This document shows, one piece after another, positions 47,209 to 56,471 of a stretch of 64,000 nucleotides of DNA. The notes beneath the pieces are model-generated. The model worked only from the letters and a program-made list of their open reading frames with translations, was not told the DNA's origin and searched no databases. The DNA is taken from contig CALSMY010000002.1 of NCBI GenBank assembly GCA_943787575.1, positions 119,255 through 183,254 on the forward strand, written 5' to 3'. Source of the DNA: an uncultured Opitutales bacterium (GTDB lineage Bacteria > Verrucomicrobiota > Verrucomicrobiia > Opitutales > Seribacteraceae). Both the position numbers and the translations under genes were made by a program. Within the stretch, counting starts at the first letter, position 1, and every line of letters starts with the position of its first letter.

Positions 47209-48383
47209 TGTTGCCCACCCAAAGCTCGGGTCCGGGAGCATTCGCTCGTTTTGATCTATCCCGGGTGCCTTCGCCCTGTTTTGTGTTAGATGAAGAAAAG
47301 ATTCGTTCAAACCTTGGAATACTGGCTGAGATTGGAAAGCTTTCGGGGGCAAAAGTTCTTCTTGCCCTTAAGTCCTTTTCGATGTGGTCGCTTGCCAGCC
47401 TAATTGAAGAATACTTGGACGGATGTTGTGCTTCCGGTTTGTGGGAAGCGAAGTTAGCCAGGGAAAAAGGATTTACAGGTATAAAAAAAGAGAAAATTCT
47501 ATCTACCTTTTCCCCAGCCTTTCGATCAACTGAATTGGAGGAAATTTGCGAGCTTTCCGACCACCTAGTTTTTAATCATCCCCTGGCTACGGGAGTTGAG
47601 TATGCTGCCGCTCAGAAAGTGTCTTTGGGCTTACGGATTAATCCTGAACTCTCCCTTGGGCTTGATCCCAAATATGATCCTTGTGCCAAGCAATCAAGGC
47701 TTGGCTGGCCCATTAGCAAACTTAGCGATTCAGATCTTGTCCCCTTTGAAGGCTTGCATTTTCATACCCTTTGCGAGCAGAACTTTGCACCTCTATTTCA
47801 AACTTGGAAAAAAATCGAGAATACGCTTGGGAGTACTTTAAAAAAATTCTCATGGATCAATCTTGGGGGTGGTCATCATTGCACTCGTTCGGATTATGAC
47901 CAGGATGGATTGATCGAATTGATCGACGAAATTTCTAATAAATATGGTTGTCAGGTCTACCTGGAACCGGGAGAAGCCGTTTCTTTGGATGCGGGCATTC
48001 TTGTTGGTGAGGTGGTTGACTTGATGAATTCCATTCCCATGCATGCTTTGCTTGATCTTAGTGCCACCTGTCATGCACCCGATGTAATTGAGGCCCCCTA
48101 TCGTCCTGCCTTATTGGGGGACACTCAGGATGGACAATATTCATACTTATTAGGTGGCTCGAGTTGTTTGACTGCCGATAGTTTTGGGGAATACAGGATG
48201 AATAATCCAATACGGATTGGGGATCGCGTGGCTTTTTTGGATCAAGCTCATTATACCATGGTAAAAACCAACACATTTAACGGAGTAAAACTACCTGCCA
48301 TTGCAATTTGGAATTCCCAAACTGATAAACTATCGATGGTTCGAGAGTTTGGATATGATGAATTTGTGAATCGTCTATCATGA
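47208..48383 (+). CDS. nspC: Carboxynorspermidine/carboxyspermidine decarboxylase
   Basis: A 391-residue PLP decarboxylase of the NspC family, which turns carboxyspermidine into spermidine. The start ATG 47208 overlaps the previous stop by one base. SPCFVLDEEKIRSNL and LLALKSFSMWS (Lys55 as PLP lysine) begin the barrel; FEGLHFHTLCEQ, WINLGGGHH and VYLEPGEAV are family motifs; CHAPDVIEAPYRP and LGGSSCLTADSFGEY hold the second-subunit active-site residues. It overlaps speB by four bases. Whether it prefers carboxyspermidine or carboxynorspermidine is open. Confidence 0.94.
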   Translation: MLPTQSSGPGAFARFDLSRVPSPCFVLDEEKIRSNLGILAEIGKLSGAKVLLALKSFSMWSLASLIEEYLDGCCASGLWEAKLAREKGFTGIKKEKILSTFSPAFRSTELEEICELSDHLVFNHPLATGVEYAAAQKVSLGLRINPELSLGLDPKYDPCAKQSRLGWPISKLSDSDLVPFEGLHFHTLCEQNFAPLFQTWKKIENTLGSTLKKFSWINLGGGHHCTRSDYDQDGLIELIDEISNKYGCQVYLEPGEAVSLDAGILVGEVVDLMNSIPMHALLDLSATCHAPDVIEAPYRPALLGDTQDGQYSYLLGGSSCLTADSFGEYRMNNPIRIGDRVAFLDQAHYTMVKTNTFNGVKLPAIAIWNSQTDKLSMVREFGYDEFVNRLS

Positions 48384-49231
48384 AAGAATTAAAAAGTTTG
48401 CAGTTTTTAGGTTCAGAATTGCAGGAACATGAAAACTTGCGGGCTTCTGCAAAGTTTCAAATCGTTCCCTGTCCAATGGAAAAAACCGTTTCTTATGGGT
48501 CCGGAACTTGCCTTGGTCCAAATGCAATTCTTCAGGCCAGCCAGGAACTAGAAAGATCTCCTATTTGCGAGCCTGGGGTTTTTACCCAAGACCCAATTGA
48601 TTGTTCAGTGGATCATAAAACTTGCTTGCTTGAACTTCAGGAGCGAAATGAACGGATTGTCAATGAAGGTCATTTCCCGGTTATCTTGGGAGGTGAGCAC
48701 TCTCTTACATGGGCTGCAGTTAAAGGAGTTTCTGAAGCAATTGGGCAAAAAATTGGTATCGTTCAAGTTGATGCACATGCCGACCTTCGGGACAGTTACC
48801 AAGGCAGGGTGCATTCACACGCCAGTGTCATGAACCTCCTTGTTCAAGATGGACATCGTCTTGCCTCAATTGGAGTTCGGGCAATTTGCGAGGAGGAAAA
48901 AAAGACTCGTGAAAAATATTCTGTATTTTTTCAAGACGCAGGGGAATTGGTTCGTGCTAATGTATCTGCCATTGATTTGCCCTCTGATTTTCCTGAACTT
49001 GTTTACCTAAGTTTTGATTTAGATGGATTAGACCCTTCAGTTATGCCGGCGGTAGGTACTCCCGTGCCAGGTGGACTAAGCTACTACCAATCGATCGACT
49101 TGGTAAAGTCTGCTCTTAAGGGCAGAACCTGTGTGGGGATGGACTTGGTTGAACTTTCTCCAAGTCAGGCAGATATAGTATCTCCTTTTACGGCTGCATC
49201 CCTGCTGCAAGAATTATTGGCATTTGTTTAG
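48380..49231 (+). CDS. speB: Agmatinase (ureohydrolase family)
   Basis: SpeB cleaves agmatine to putrescine and urea. 283 residues. Two-manganese ligands are in LGGEHSLTWA, VQVDAHADLRDSY, HSHASVM and SFDLDGLDPSVMPAVGTPVPGG. The context with speA, carboxyspermidine dehydrogenase and decarboxylase supports agmatine rather than arginine as substrate. It overlaps the decarboxylase gene by four bases. The pathway it completes is arginine, agmatine, putrescine, carboxyspermidine, spermidine. Confidence 0.94.
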   Translation: MKELKSLQFLGSELQEHENLRASAKFQIVPCPMEKTVSYGSGTCLGPNAILQASQELERSPICEPGVFTQDPIDCSVDHKTCLLELQERNERIVNEGHFPVILGGEHSLTWAAVKGVSEAIGQKIGIVQVDAHADLRDSYQGRVHSHASVMNLLVQDGHRLASIGVRAICEEEKKTREKYSVFFQDAGELVRANVSAIDLPSDFPELVYLSFDLDGLDPSVMPAVGTPVPGGLSYYQSIDLVKSALKGRTCVGMDLVELSPSQADIVSPFTAASLLQELLAFV

Positions 49232-49239
49232 TTTTCGTC

Positions 49240-49740
49240 ATGCATTCGGCAGATTATATAATCAAAGGTTTGTCCCTTTCTCCCCACCCAGAGGGTGGAT
49301 ATTTTCGCAGAACATTTGAATCGAATCATGCTACCCATTTCTCTGATGCTTCCAGGCCCGTGGGTACATCTATTTATTACCTTTTAAAAAAGGGAGAAGT
49401 TTCTTGCTTACACTCGCTCGATGCCGATGAAACTTGGTACTTTCATCAAGGTGCAACACTCGATTTGCATCTATTTGAACAAGACCAATACCAAAATATT
49501 AAACTAGGCAGGTTTACCCCGAGAGCAGATTGCTTGCCCCAGTTTACCATACCTGCAGGAAGCATTTTTGGGGCAATTCCCAATGAGCACTCCAAAGAAA
49601 CCTATTCCCTCGTTAGTTGTTCGGTCTGTCCGGGTTTTCAAGAGGAAGGTTTTTTCTGGCCGGACATAGCTGAACTTCGAAGGAAATTTAAAGCTCATCA
49701 CGAGTTGCTTGGAAAATTGTCTAAACCTGTGGAATATTAG
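49240..49740 (+). CDS. DUF985-type cupin
   Basis: 166 residues of the cupin fold. The family start LSPHPEGGYFRRTFES and TSIYYLLKKGEVSCLHSLDADETWYFHQG, split over two strands, are clear, with possible metal ligands His and Glu in the HSLDADETW segment. DUF985 proteins are of unknown function, and some are linked to sugar epimerisation. It follows speB by eight bases, so it is probably in the polyamine operon. No link to polyamines has been described to my knowledge. Confidence 0.88.
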   Translation: MHSADYIIKGLSLSPHPEGGYFRRTFESNHATHFSDASRPVGTSIYYLLKKGEVSCLHSLDADETWYFHQGATLDLHLFEQDQYQNIKLGRFTPRADCLPQFTIPAGSIFGAIPNEHSKETYSLVSCSVCPGFQEEGFFWPDIAELRRKFKAHHELLGKLSKPVEY

Positions 49741-49748
49741 TTGGGAGT

Positions 49749-50321
49749 ATGCAAAAAATATTTTCTTGGGGCGGTGGAAAAATAATCGAGATCGAACTCC
49801 CTGGGTTTGAGGATTGGCTGCCAGAATTGATCGAGCAGTTCGAAAAAACTCGTTCTACCGCAAAAAAATCCCACAAGATTGGTGGAAGATGGGAAAATTT
49901 ATACATCGATATCGATGAAGTCCCCGCTGCCCGAAACCCCATTCGTATGGGCAGAGATTTCGGACAGGAAATATTAGAGGTTTCAAGCGTGATTCTTTTC
50001 GAACCCTTACCAGGCAGTGATAATCCTTATCCTCCGTTTTGGTTTAACTTGGCAGAACCTGGAGAATCCACTGGTTTGCATGATCATGCCCTTCTTTCTC
50101 AGTTGTGTGGAGTAGTTTATCTCGCCGCTGAAAATGAATCAGGAAATTTATATTTTCATAAAGAGGGAGAAGTTGATTTGGAAATTATGCCAAAGGTTGG
50201 CAAACTTGTTCTTTTCGAACCCTGGATGCGACATGGAGTGCGCGAAAATCGTTCGAATAATACTCGCCTTTCGATGGCCTTCAATTTATTTCCCTTCCCA
50301 TTACCTATGAAGAATTTGTGA
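49749..50321 (+). CDS. Putative 2OG-Fe(II) oxygenase
   Basis: 190 residues with the double-stranded beta-helix pattern of small putative 2-oxoglutarate/Fe(II) oxygenases. ESTGLHDHALLSQLCGVVYL supplies the first ligands (HxD or HxH, here HDH), ESGNLYFHKEG follows, and LVLFEPWMRHGVRENRSNN holds the distal histidine and RLSMAFNL the 2OG-binding arginine. The order matches the family that hydroxylates proteins or small molecules. It follows the cupin by eight bases and closes the operon. A polyamine or polyamine-related substrate is a guess from position. Confidence 0.75.
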   Translation: MQKIFSWGGGKIIEIELPGFEDWLPELIEQFEKTRSTAKKSHKIGGRWENLYIDIDEVPAARNPIRMGRDFGQEILEVSSVILFEPLPGSDNPYPPFWFNLAEPGESTGLHDHALLSQLCGVVYLAAENESGNLYFHKEGEVDLEIMPKVGKLVLFEPWMRHGVRENRSNNTRLSMAFNLFPFPLPMKNL

Positions 50322-50452
50322 TTTTTACGTTAATTTATATGAAAGTTGCCATTGGTAAGTTTTTTTTTCTCGAATTTCGTTGTACACATTACTTTACAAC
50401 TTCATAGAATAAGTCGTTTTTTACTCAAGTTTCACCCCACCTACAGCAATAA

Positions 50453-52294
50453 ATGACACAAGCAACCGATTCTTTTGAAGAAATCGAATCCGCAGTCGTG
50501 CGCTTCGCCGGAGATTCTGGTGATGGTATGCAGACTATCGGGGAACGCTTTACTGACTCGAGCGCCTTTGCTGGCAATGACATTGCCACACTTCCTGACT
50601 TCCCCGCGGAAATACGTGCTCCTGCAGGCACTTTAGCTGGTGTATCTGGCTACCAGTTACAATTTGGCAGCCGTTCTATCCTTACCCCCGGTGATGAGCC
50701 TGATGCATTGGTGGCCATGAACCCAGCTGCCCTAAAGTCAAACATAAGTGATTTGCCCGAAGGGGGAATGTTAGTGGTAAATGTGGACTCATTCAAAAAA
50801 ATGAACCTCAAAAAAGCAGGTTATGAGTCCAATCCCTTAGAGGATGAAGAGTTTCGCAAGAAGTATCAGTTGATTGAATTGGACTTGACCACCTTGACCA
50901 AGGAGGCCCTTTCCGAAAGTCCCTTAAAACCATCGGACAAGGCCCGTTGTAAAAATTTCTTTGCCCTTGGTTTTATGTGTTATGTTTACGGACGCCCACT
51001 TGATCCAACATTGAAGTTTTTTGATCAAAAGTGGGGGAAACGACTACCCGAAGTTGCCGAAGCTAATTCAACAGCCCTAAAAGCTGGACACAACTTGGGT
51101 GATACCATGGAAACTGCCCGCAATCGCTACCAGTTGGCGAAGGCAGTTGTACAGCCCGGTGTTTACCGTAAGATTTCTGGAAACGAAGCCTTAGTGTACG
51201 GCCTGGTTGCAGGTGCTCAGAGTGCCAATCGCGAACTTCTCTACTCTGGGTATCCCATCACCCCCGCATCCCCAGTGTTGGAAGGCCTATCAGCCCTGAA
51301 AAAATTCGGCATCAAGACTGTACAGGCGGAGGATGAGATTGCTGCTATGGGTGTGGCCATTGGAGCAAGTTTTGCTGGAGATTTGTCCGTTGTGGCAACG
51401 AGTGGCCCAGGGATGTGTTTAAAGAGTGAATTTATTGGCCTCGCTAGCATTACTGAATTGCCGGTAATTATCTGTAATGTTCAACGGGGTGGCCCAAGTA
51501 CAGGTTTGCCTACTAAGACTGAACAAAGCGATCTTTTGCAAAGCTTGTTTTCTCGTCATGGAGATTGTCCATTACCTGTGATTGCCGCTCATTCCCCATC
51601 TGATTGTTTTGAATGTTCGATCGAGGCTTGTCGAATTGCACTTACCTACTGCACTCCTGTTATTTACCTCAGCGATTTATATGTGGCAAATGGAGCTGAG
51701 CCTTGGCTTGTTCCCAATGCCGCTGATATTCCTACCATAGATGCAAAGTTTGCTGACCCAAGCGAAGAATATATTTCTTACAAAAGAAATCCCAATACCC
51801 TTGCACGTACGCAGGCCATTCCTGGACAACCCGGCTTGGAACATCGAATCGGTGGACTGGAGAAATCTGAAGATGGAGGAGTTAATTATGACCCCGAAAA
51901 CCATGAACAGATGACCCATCTGCGTGCGGACAAAGTTGAACGCATTGCAGACTCTATCCCCCCCACTCAACTTCATGGAGAAGAGCAAGGGGATTTATTG
52001 GTCATTGGATGGGGAGGGACTTATGGCGCAATTACTTCTGCTACCCAAGCGATGCAGGCCGAAGGTTTCTCCATTTCAAGTTTGCATTTGCGCCATCTCA
52101 ATCCATTACCCAAGGATTTGGGAGATATCATCAAGAGATTTAAGAAAGTAATCGTTCCCGAATTAAACCTTGGTCAACTCAGTTTGATTCTGAGAGCTAA
52201 ATATTTGGTCGATGCCATCCCTTTGACTAAGGTTCAGGGAAAACCCTTTAAGGTTTCTGAGCTTCGTGATTCTTTCCACAAGGAATTGTCCTAA
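50453..52294 (+). CDS. korA: 2-oxoacid:ferredoxin oxidoreductase, fused gamma-alpha subunit
   Basis: The alpha subunit of a 2-oxoglutarate (or related 2-oxoacid) ferredoxin oxidoreductase, with the gamma domain fused to the N-terminus (VVRFAGDSGDGMQTIGERF near residue 15). The pyrimidine-binding alpha domain starts near 220 with LVAGAQSANRELLYSGYPITPASP and has TSGPGMCLKSEFIGLA and VNVQRGGPSTGLPTKTEQSD-like residues. 613 residues. With KorB it makes succinyl-CoA, CO2 and reduced ferredoxin. The genes begin after a 131-base gap with a GTTGTA/TACAAC inverted repeat. Substrate is inferred; isovalerate or pyruvate members look similar. Confidence 0.9.
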   Translation: MTQATDSFEEIESAVVRFAGDSGDGMQTIGERFTDSSAFAGNDIATLPDFPAEIRAPAGTLAGVSGYQLQFGSRSILTPGDEPDALVAMNPAALKSNISDLPEGGMLVVNVDSFKKMNLKKAGYESNPLEDEEFRKKYQLIELDLTTLTKEALSESPLKPSDKARCKNFFALGFMCYVYGRPLDPTLKFFDQKWGKRLPEVAEANSTALKAGHNLGDTMETARNRYQLAKAVVQPGVYRKISGNEALVYGLVAGAQSANRELLYSGYPITPASPVLEGLSALKKFGIKTVQAEDEIAAMGVAIGASFAGDLSVVATSGPGMCLKSEFIGLASITELPVIICNVQRGGPSTGLPTKTEQSDLLQSLFSRHGDCPLPVIAAHSPSDCFECSIEACRIALTYCTPVIYLSDLYVANGAEPWLVPNAADIPTIDAKFADPSEEYISYKRNPNTLARTQAIPGQPGLEHRIGGLEKSEDGGVNYDPENHEQMTHLRADKVERIADSIPPTQLHGEEQGDLLVIGWGGTYGAITSATQAMQAEGFSISSLHLRHLNPLPKDLGDIIKRFKKVIVPELNLGQLSLILRAKYLVDAIPLTKVQGKPFKVSELRDSFHKELS

Positions 52295-52309
52295 CCAGCA
52301 AATATTTAA

Positions 52310-53329
52310 ATGAGCACAACGAATACGGAAGAAGGCAGCCTTACTAAGAAGGATTTTGTTACTGAAAACGATGTCCGCTGGTGTCCGGGATGCGGAGACT
52401 ATGCCATCCTTAACGCGGTTCAAAGAACCTTGCCCGAACTTGGTGTGCCCAAGGAAAAGTTTGTCGTGGTCAGTGGAATTGGATGTTCCAGTCGCTTTCC
52501 TTATTACATGAATACCTACGGTTTTCATACCATTCATGGTCGTGCACCAACCGTGGCAACCGGGGTGAAATCTGCAAATCCTGACCTTTCCGTATGGATG
52601 GTTACTGGAGATGGAGATGGACTTTCGATCGGAGGAAATCATTTAATGCATTTACTCCGCCGAAACCTTGATATTAATGTTTTGTTATTCAATAATCGAA
52701 TTTATGGACTGACAAAAGGGCAGTACAGCCCAACTTCAGAAGTTGGAAAAAAGACAAAGAGTACACCAGCCGGGTCCTTGGATTATCCAATCAATCCTTT
52801 ATTATTTGCTTTGGGCAGCGAGGCTACTTTTATCGCCCGCACCTCAGACACCGACCAAAAACACATGGTCGAAACTTTCAAAGCTGCCCAGGCGCACAAA
52901 GGCACATCCTTCATTGAAATTTTTCAAAACTGTGTCATTTTCAACAATAATGCTTTTGATACCGTAACCGGAAGAGAAGTACGCAGTGAACAGGCATTAA
53001 TGCTTGAGGAAGGAAAACCATTACGCTTTGGAGAGAATAAAGGCATTCGACTCAATGGATTTGATCCTGAAATCGTTGAATTACAAGATGGAGATGATGA
53101 GTCCGATCTTTTAGTTCATCATTCCAAGACCAACAATCCGGCTTACGCCTCTATTCTTGCTCAAATGGCTTATCCTGCCTTTCCAACCCCCTTTGGTATA
53201 CTTCGTCAAATAGAAGGCAGAGAGACTTATGAAGATGCTCTGCACTCCCAGATTAAAGCATCTCAATCAAAAGGGGAGGGCAACCTTCAAGAATTATTAA
53301 CCGGTAAAAATTCCTGGGTTGTTGAGTAA
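52310..53329 (+). CDS. korB: 2-oxoacid:ferredoxin oxidoreductase, beta subunit
   Basis: 339 residues, partner of korA (15-base gap). The iron-sulfur/ThDP beta domain shows WCPGCGDYAILNAVQ near the N-terminus, SGIGCSSRFPYYM, MVTGDGDGLSIGGNH (ThDP magnesium site) and LLFNNRIYGLTKGQYSPTS. The extra C-terminal part is normal for KorB. In an organism with a respiratory chain (menaquinone genes here) this would replace the 2-oxoglutarate dehydrogenase complex in the TCA cycle. Confidence 0.93.
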   Translation: MSTTNTEEGSLTKKDFVTENDVRWCPGCGDYAILNAVQRTLPELGVPKEKFVVVSGIGCSSRFPYYMNTYGFHTIHGRAPTVATGVKSANPDLSVWMVTGDGDGLSIGGNHLMHLLRRNLDINVLLFNNRIYGLTKGQYSPTSEVGKKTKSTPAGSLDYPINPLLFALGSEATFIARTSDTDQKHMVETFKAAQAHKGTSFIEIFQNCVIFNNNAFDTVTGREVRSEQALMLEEGKPLRFGENKGIRLNGFDPEIVELQDGDDESDLLVHHSKTNNPAYASILAQMAYPAFPTPFGILRQIEGRETYEDALHSQIKASQSKGEGNLQELLTGKNSWVVE

Positions 53330-53395
53330 AGAACTTCTACTTTTGAAGGAATCAAGTTTGACGAAATTTATACCCTTTCATATTCAAATACTATT

Positions 53396-53569
53396 ATGAG
53401 TTCACACGATTTTATTGATGATCCTAAAATTGGACATTCCAAGTTGAAACTACCTGTTATCCTTGTGCCAGTAGTTATGTTTGGCGTTCTTCTTCTTGGC
53501 ATTATTGCCTCAAAGATATATGTCGATGCGGTTCTTTACTCCGACCATGGAGAAGAGGGTCAAGAATAA
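53396..53569 (+). CDS. 57-residue single-pass membrane protein
   Basis: A short frame, ATG 53396 to TAA 53569, begins 66 bases after korB. It encodes an acidic-polar head (MSSHDFIDDPKIGHSK), one long helix (LPVILVPVVMFGVLLLGIIA), and a short polar tail (DAVLYSDHGEEGQE). This N-in helix-tail shape is like small subunits of membrane oxidoreductases, but I recognise no family. The CDGSH gene starts four bases later. It may be part of the same transcript as korAB. Coding is likely from the codon pattern and clean topology. Confidence 0.6.
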   Translation: MSSHDFIDDPKIGHSKLKLPVILVPVVMFGVLLLGIIASKIYVDAVLYSDHGEEGQE

Positions 53570-53573
53570 TAGA

Positions 53574-53828
53574 ATGGGTGACGAAAAACCAGTGGTGGCA
53601 TCCCGCATGCCAGCTGTTATCAAATTAGAGGCAGGTGAATACTGGTGGTGTTCATGTGGGAAATCTTCCAAGCAACCTTTCTGTGACGGTTCTCACAAGG
53701 GAACTAGTTTTACTCCAGAAAAAGTCCAAATTTCTAAATCTCAAAATATTGCATTTTGCAATTGTAAGCATTCTGGAAAAGGCCCGTTTTGTGACGGTGC
53801 ACATTCTTCACTCCCTGCGGCGAGTTAG
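53574..53828 (+). CDS. Dual CDGSH iron-sulfur domain protein
   Basis: 84 residues from ATG 53574; the longer frame upstream overlaps the 57-residue gene and is not conserved. Two CDGSH motifs are seen: WWCSCGKSSKQPFCDGSH and FCNCKHSGKGPFCDGAH, each with the CxC...C...H set for a 2Fe-2S cluster. Such proteins move electrons or iron-sulfur clusters. The place after korAB suggests an electron-transfer link with ferredoxin, which is an inference. No signal peptide. Confidence 0.92.
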   Translation: MGDEKPVVASRMPAVIKLEAGEYWWCSCGKSSKQPFCDGSHKGTSFTPEKVQISKSQNIAFCNCKHSGKGPFCDGAHSSLPAAS

Positions 53829-53884
53829 TTTACTAGGTGGTTGGTTTCACCGATGTTTATACTCTTAGGTCCTTCGATATGAAG

Positions 53885-54683
53885 TTATTGTGATTGGTTA
53901 GAGAACACTGGGCTGCCGTCCTTCCATAAGCCTTGTCGCATAATCAGGCCTTTTGGGTTAAACCAAGTACCGTATCCGTTTTCTTTTCCCTCGCTGAACT
54001 CTCCAAGATAGGATGATCCATCTTTGACCAACCTTTTTCCTGGTCCATTAGGAATACCCTGTGTGGTCATACCTTCGAATTTATCCCCATTTGGTAAGTA
54101 CAATTCGCGATATTTCGGGAGTACTGTTAAGATAGGATTTTGTAGGGTAAGGTGGGGGGTTTGCCATGAGTCTTCCACTTTTGTGCTAGTACTTTTGCAT
54201 CCTCTATCACATCGTTTGAAGATTGTTTTATCCAACTTGGCAGGGAATATCCAAATTCTTCAAATTTTATGAAAAACTGCCAAGCGATTGCTTCCAAGGT
54301 ACGGTTTTGATTTTTGCAATGTTTGGAAAGCGCCTGAATGGCTTCTTTGTCTCCTAACTTTGCTGATCTTTGTAACCAGCGTTCTCCAATGTTTGGGTTT
54401 TTACTAGCTCCCTTGCCATGTAAATGATTCAATCCAACCATTCGGCAAGCTAGTGGATGGTTTTTGCTTTGCTGCTCTTTGTGTACCAGTAATGTGCATC
54501 TTTTAGCCTCCCGTTAATGGACCTAATGATGGCAAGATTGACCTGTGACTCCAAATGGTTTGCTTCTGCCCTTCGGAGTAATTCTATAGAGTCAGCCTTC
54601 TGTGCGGTAAGAGTGTTAGGTAATAAGTACAGAAGAAATGAAAATATGATGGTGTAGAACAGGGAATAAAGGGGATGCATCAT
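53885..54683 (-). pseudogene. Sel1-repeat/MORN-repeat secreted protein, frameshifted twice
   Basis: Three frames read as one 266-residue protein. The start (54683) has a signal peptide (LFYTIIFSFLLYLLPNTLTA) and a Sel1-type repeat. The second frame continues with LACRMVGLNHLHGKGASKNP and ERWLQRSAKLGDKEAIQAL, the classic Sel1 pair. The third holds MORN repeats (YLPNGDKFEGMTTQGIPNGPG, in part; YLGEFSEGKENGYGTW). The breaks lie near 54470 and 54138, both in A runs; adding one base to each rejoins the frames. The start overlaps the end of the FecR-like gene by four bases. Sel1 and MORN repeats bind proteins or lipids; the role is unknown. Confidence 0.7.
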
Positions 54684-55418
54684 TTATCTGACTGCTTATC
54701 TTTGCCCTTTTTACCTAGTACCCACATTTGTAAATTTTTATCTGTCGTGGCATCTCCAATAAGAGCATCGTATTTTCCACCCATGCGCATTTGTTGGGAA
54801 TATACAGCCAACCCGATTTTTTTCATAGTCGGAGGGGGGGTTTCAAAAGCATTAATCAGAAGACTCGACTTAAGAAGGAGCATAAGGTCAATATCGTATG
54901 CATTTCCCAATGCATTTGTTTCTCCTAATACCAAAACGAGCCTACCTGCGGGTATCTTTGACTTCTTTTGGCCTGATTGAACATAAGGTCGTCCAGACAG
55001 ACAAATCATTTTATATCCACCGTTGCTGGTGGCTTCTGCAATGAAAGTACAAGGTCCAGTAATAACTGAACTTCCTTTGGAAGAGGAAACCTTTATGGAA
55101 TCTTTTTCTTCTAAACAGAAGAGACTCGATCCTTCATGAATTTTCCAGTGACGGGCGTCTACCCACTCAGCAATCGCATTTTTTACCAAGTCTAACCGTT
55201 ATATCATGATGATAAATTTCAACAAACGCAGATGGACCGGTGGTGATATATTCTTTCGGGTTTAACTTCTCCCCTTTTTTAATAGGTAAGGCGTTTGGGA
55301 TGCCGTTGAGTTCGAATAAGTGATCCACCCCTTTGGTGGCATATTGTACTTCATAACTCCATAATTTGGAGATGATACAACCAAACAAAAGCAGTGGAAA
55401 CGGGGAACATCCGTGCAT
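54680..55418 (-). pseudogene. Secreted FecR-like protein, frameshifted once
   Basis: Two frames rejoin to a 245-residue protein. The first has a signal sequence (FPLLLFGCIISKLW), then TTGPSAFVEIYHHDITVRLG, the start of a FecR-like beta domain. The second continues with NAIAEWVDARHWKIHEGSSL, VSSSKGSSVITGPCTFIAEA. The join is in a run of six A near 55185-55190; with five A the reading is RLGKNAIAEW, which fits FecR. There is no sigma-binding N-terminus or visible transmembrane helix beyond the signal, so it is a periplasmic FecR-like module and not an anti-sigma factor. It lies between the barrel protein and the Sel1/MORN gene. Confidence 0.65.
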
Positions 55419-55477
55419 GCTAGAAAATCCTTAGTTGCCCTTGTAGAATACAAGGGCGATTTGAAGACAGGAAAAGC

Positions 55478-56440
55478 CTAGAAATTGACATTGAGGCTAA
55501 TTGTTGCCCCAGCATCAAAGTTCTTATAATCAGTACCTGCTCCACCGCTTGAATTCCGGCGACTGTAGGAAGTGTTTGCTGAGAGTTTAAGGTTATCAGC
55601 AATTGGATAGTCTGCACGAATAGACAGCGTGTGCATTACATCCTTTCTACCATCATTGATTGTACCTGCTTCGGTGAATCTTTTATAGCCTAAGCGGTAG
55701 TTAGGTGTAATGACAAAGTCGCCATAGGTATGTCTTAAACTGTAGGAGAATGCAGCATCCCAGTTGTTGAGAGACTGAGTGTTTCCACCGAGCAATGAGT
55801 CGGACTTAGAAAGATGATATCCCCAAGAGAAATCGATAATTGCAAGAGTGTCTGCATTGAGCGAGTAGGTAGTCATTGCACCAATGTTTGGATAGAATTC
55901 AGAATAGTCCTCACTATCGGTATCATTATTACGAACATTGGCATAACTTACTCCACCACGAAAGCCCCAACCCGATTCATGTTGAATCATGAGCAAGGCA
56001 TAGGCACTGGAAGCATAGTCATTGAGTGTGGAAAGATTATCATTTAAATAATCGGACATTGTCCAGCCACCACCAAGGAAGGGAGTAACCACAGCAACAT
56101 CAGTATCGATGGGGGATAAGCTGGCCCCGCCAGAAAAACTATTTTGCCAAATACCTGTTTTCGCCTGTTTCATGTCTCCAGGTAGGGTGAGAGGGTTGGA
56201 ACGGTAGGTTATGGTACCGTCAAATCCAGCAAAGGCGGTGAGCAAATTAGTATTCAGGAATACAGGACGCTGAGCCCCCGAATCACTTGCAGACACTCCT
56301 GCATTAGATCCACCACCACTGCTTAGGCTTTGTGGAGGAGTGGTAGTAGTACGATCAATGGTGGTTTGATCGATCTTGTTTTGTGCGGATAAGAGTGCTG
56401 CAGAAGCGAGCAAACTTGTGAAGGTTAGGATCTTCTTCAT
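55478..56440 (-). CDS. Outer membrane beta-barrel protein
   Basis: 320 residues with a signal peptide (ILTFTSLLASAALLSAQ) and about 40 low-complexity residues (Thr, Ser, Gly), then alternating amphipathic strands such as GWGFRGGVSYANVR, TLAIIDFSWGYHL, FVITPNYRLGYKRF and LKLSANTSYSRR. The protein ends with SLNVNF, a C-terminal Phe typical of Bam-inserted barrels. About 12 to 14 strands seem likely. It is the only gene of the surface locus whose frame is intact. It follows the TSP3 protein gene by 31 bases, suggesting an export or anchoring role for that protein; this is inference. Confidence 0.8.
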   Translation of the reverse strand: MKKILTFTSLLASAALLSAQNKIDQTTIDRTTTTPPQSLSSGGGSNAGVSASDSGAQRPVFLNTNLLTAFAGFDGTITYRSNPLTLPGDMKQAKTGIWQNSFSGGASLSPIDTDVAVVTPFLGGGWTMSDYLNDNLSTLNDYASSAYALLMIQHESGWGFRGGVSYANVRNNDTDSEDYSEFYPNIGAMTTYSLNADTLAIIDFSWGYHLSKSDSLLGGNTQSLNNWDAAFSYSLRHTYGDFVITPNYRLGYKRFTEAGTINDGRKDVMHTLSIRADYPIADNLKLSANTSYSRRNSSGGAGTDYKNFDAGATISLNVNF

Positions 56441-56471
56441 TTTAAATAGTTTCTAGACTTTTAAATTATTA

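Noticed and set aside
55161..55220. ATAACGG near the FecR-like lesion as a third copy of the shared frameshift context
   Set aside because: Correcting the A6 run gives RLGKNAIAEW, which suits FecR better than the reading IRLDLVKNA from the ATAACGG correction, so the link is weak.
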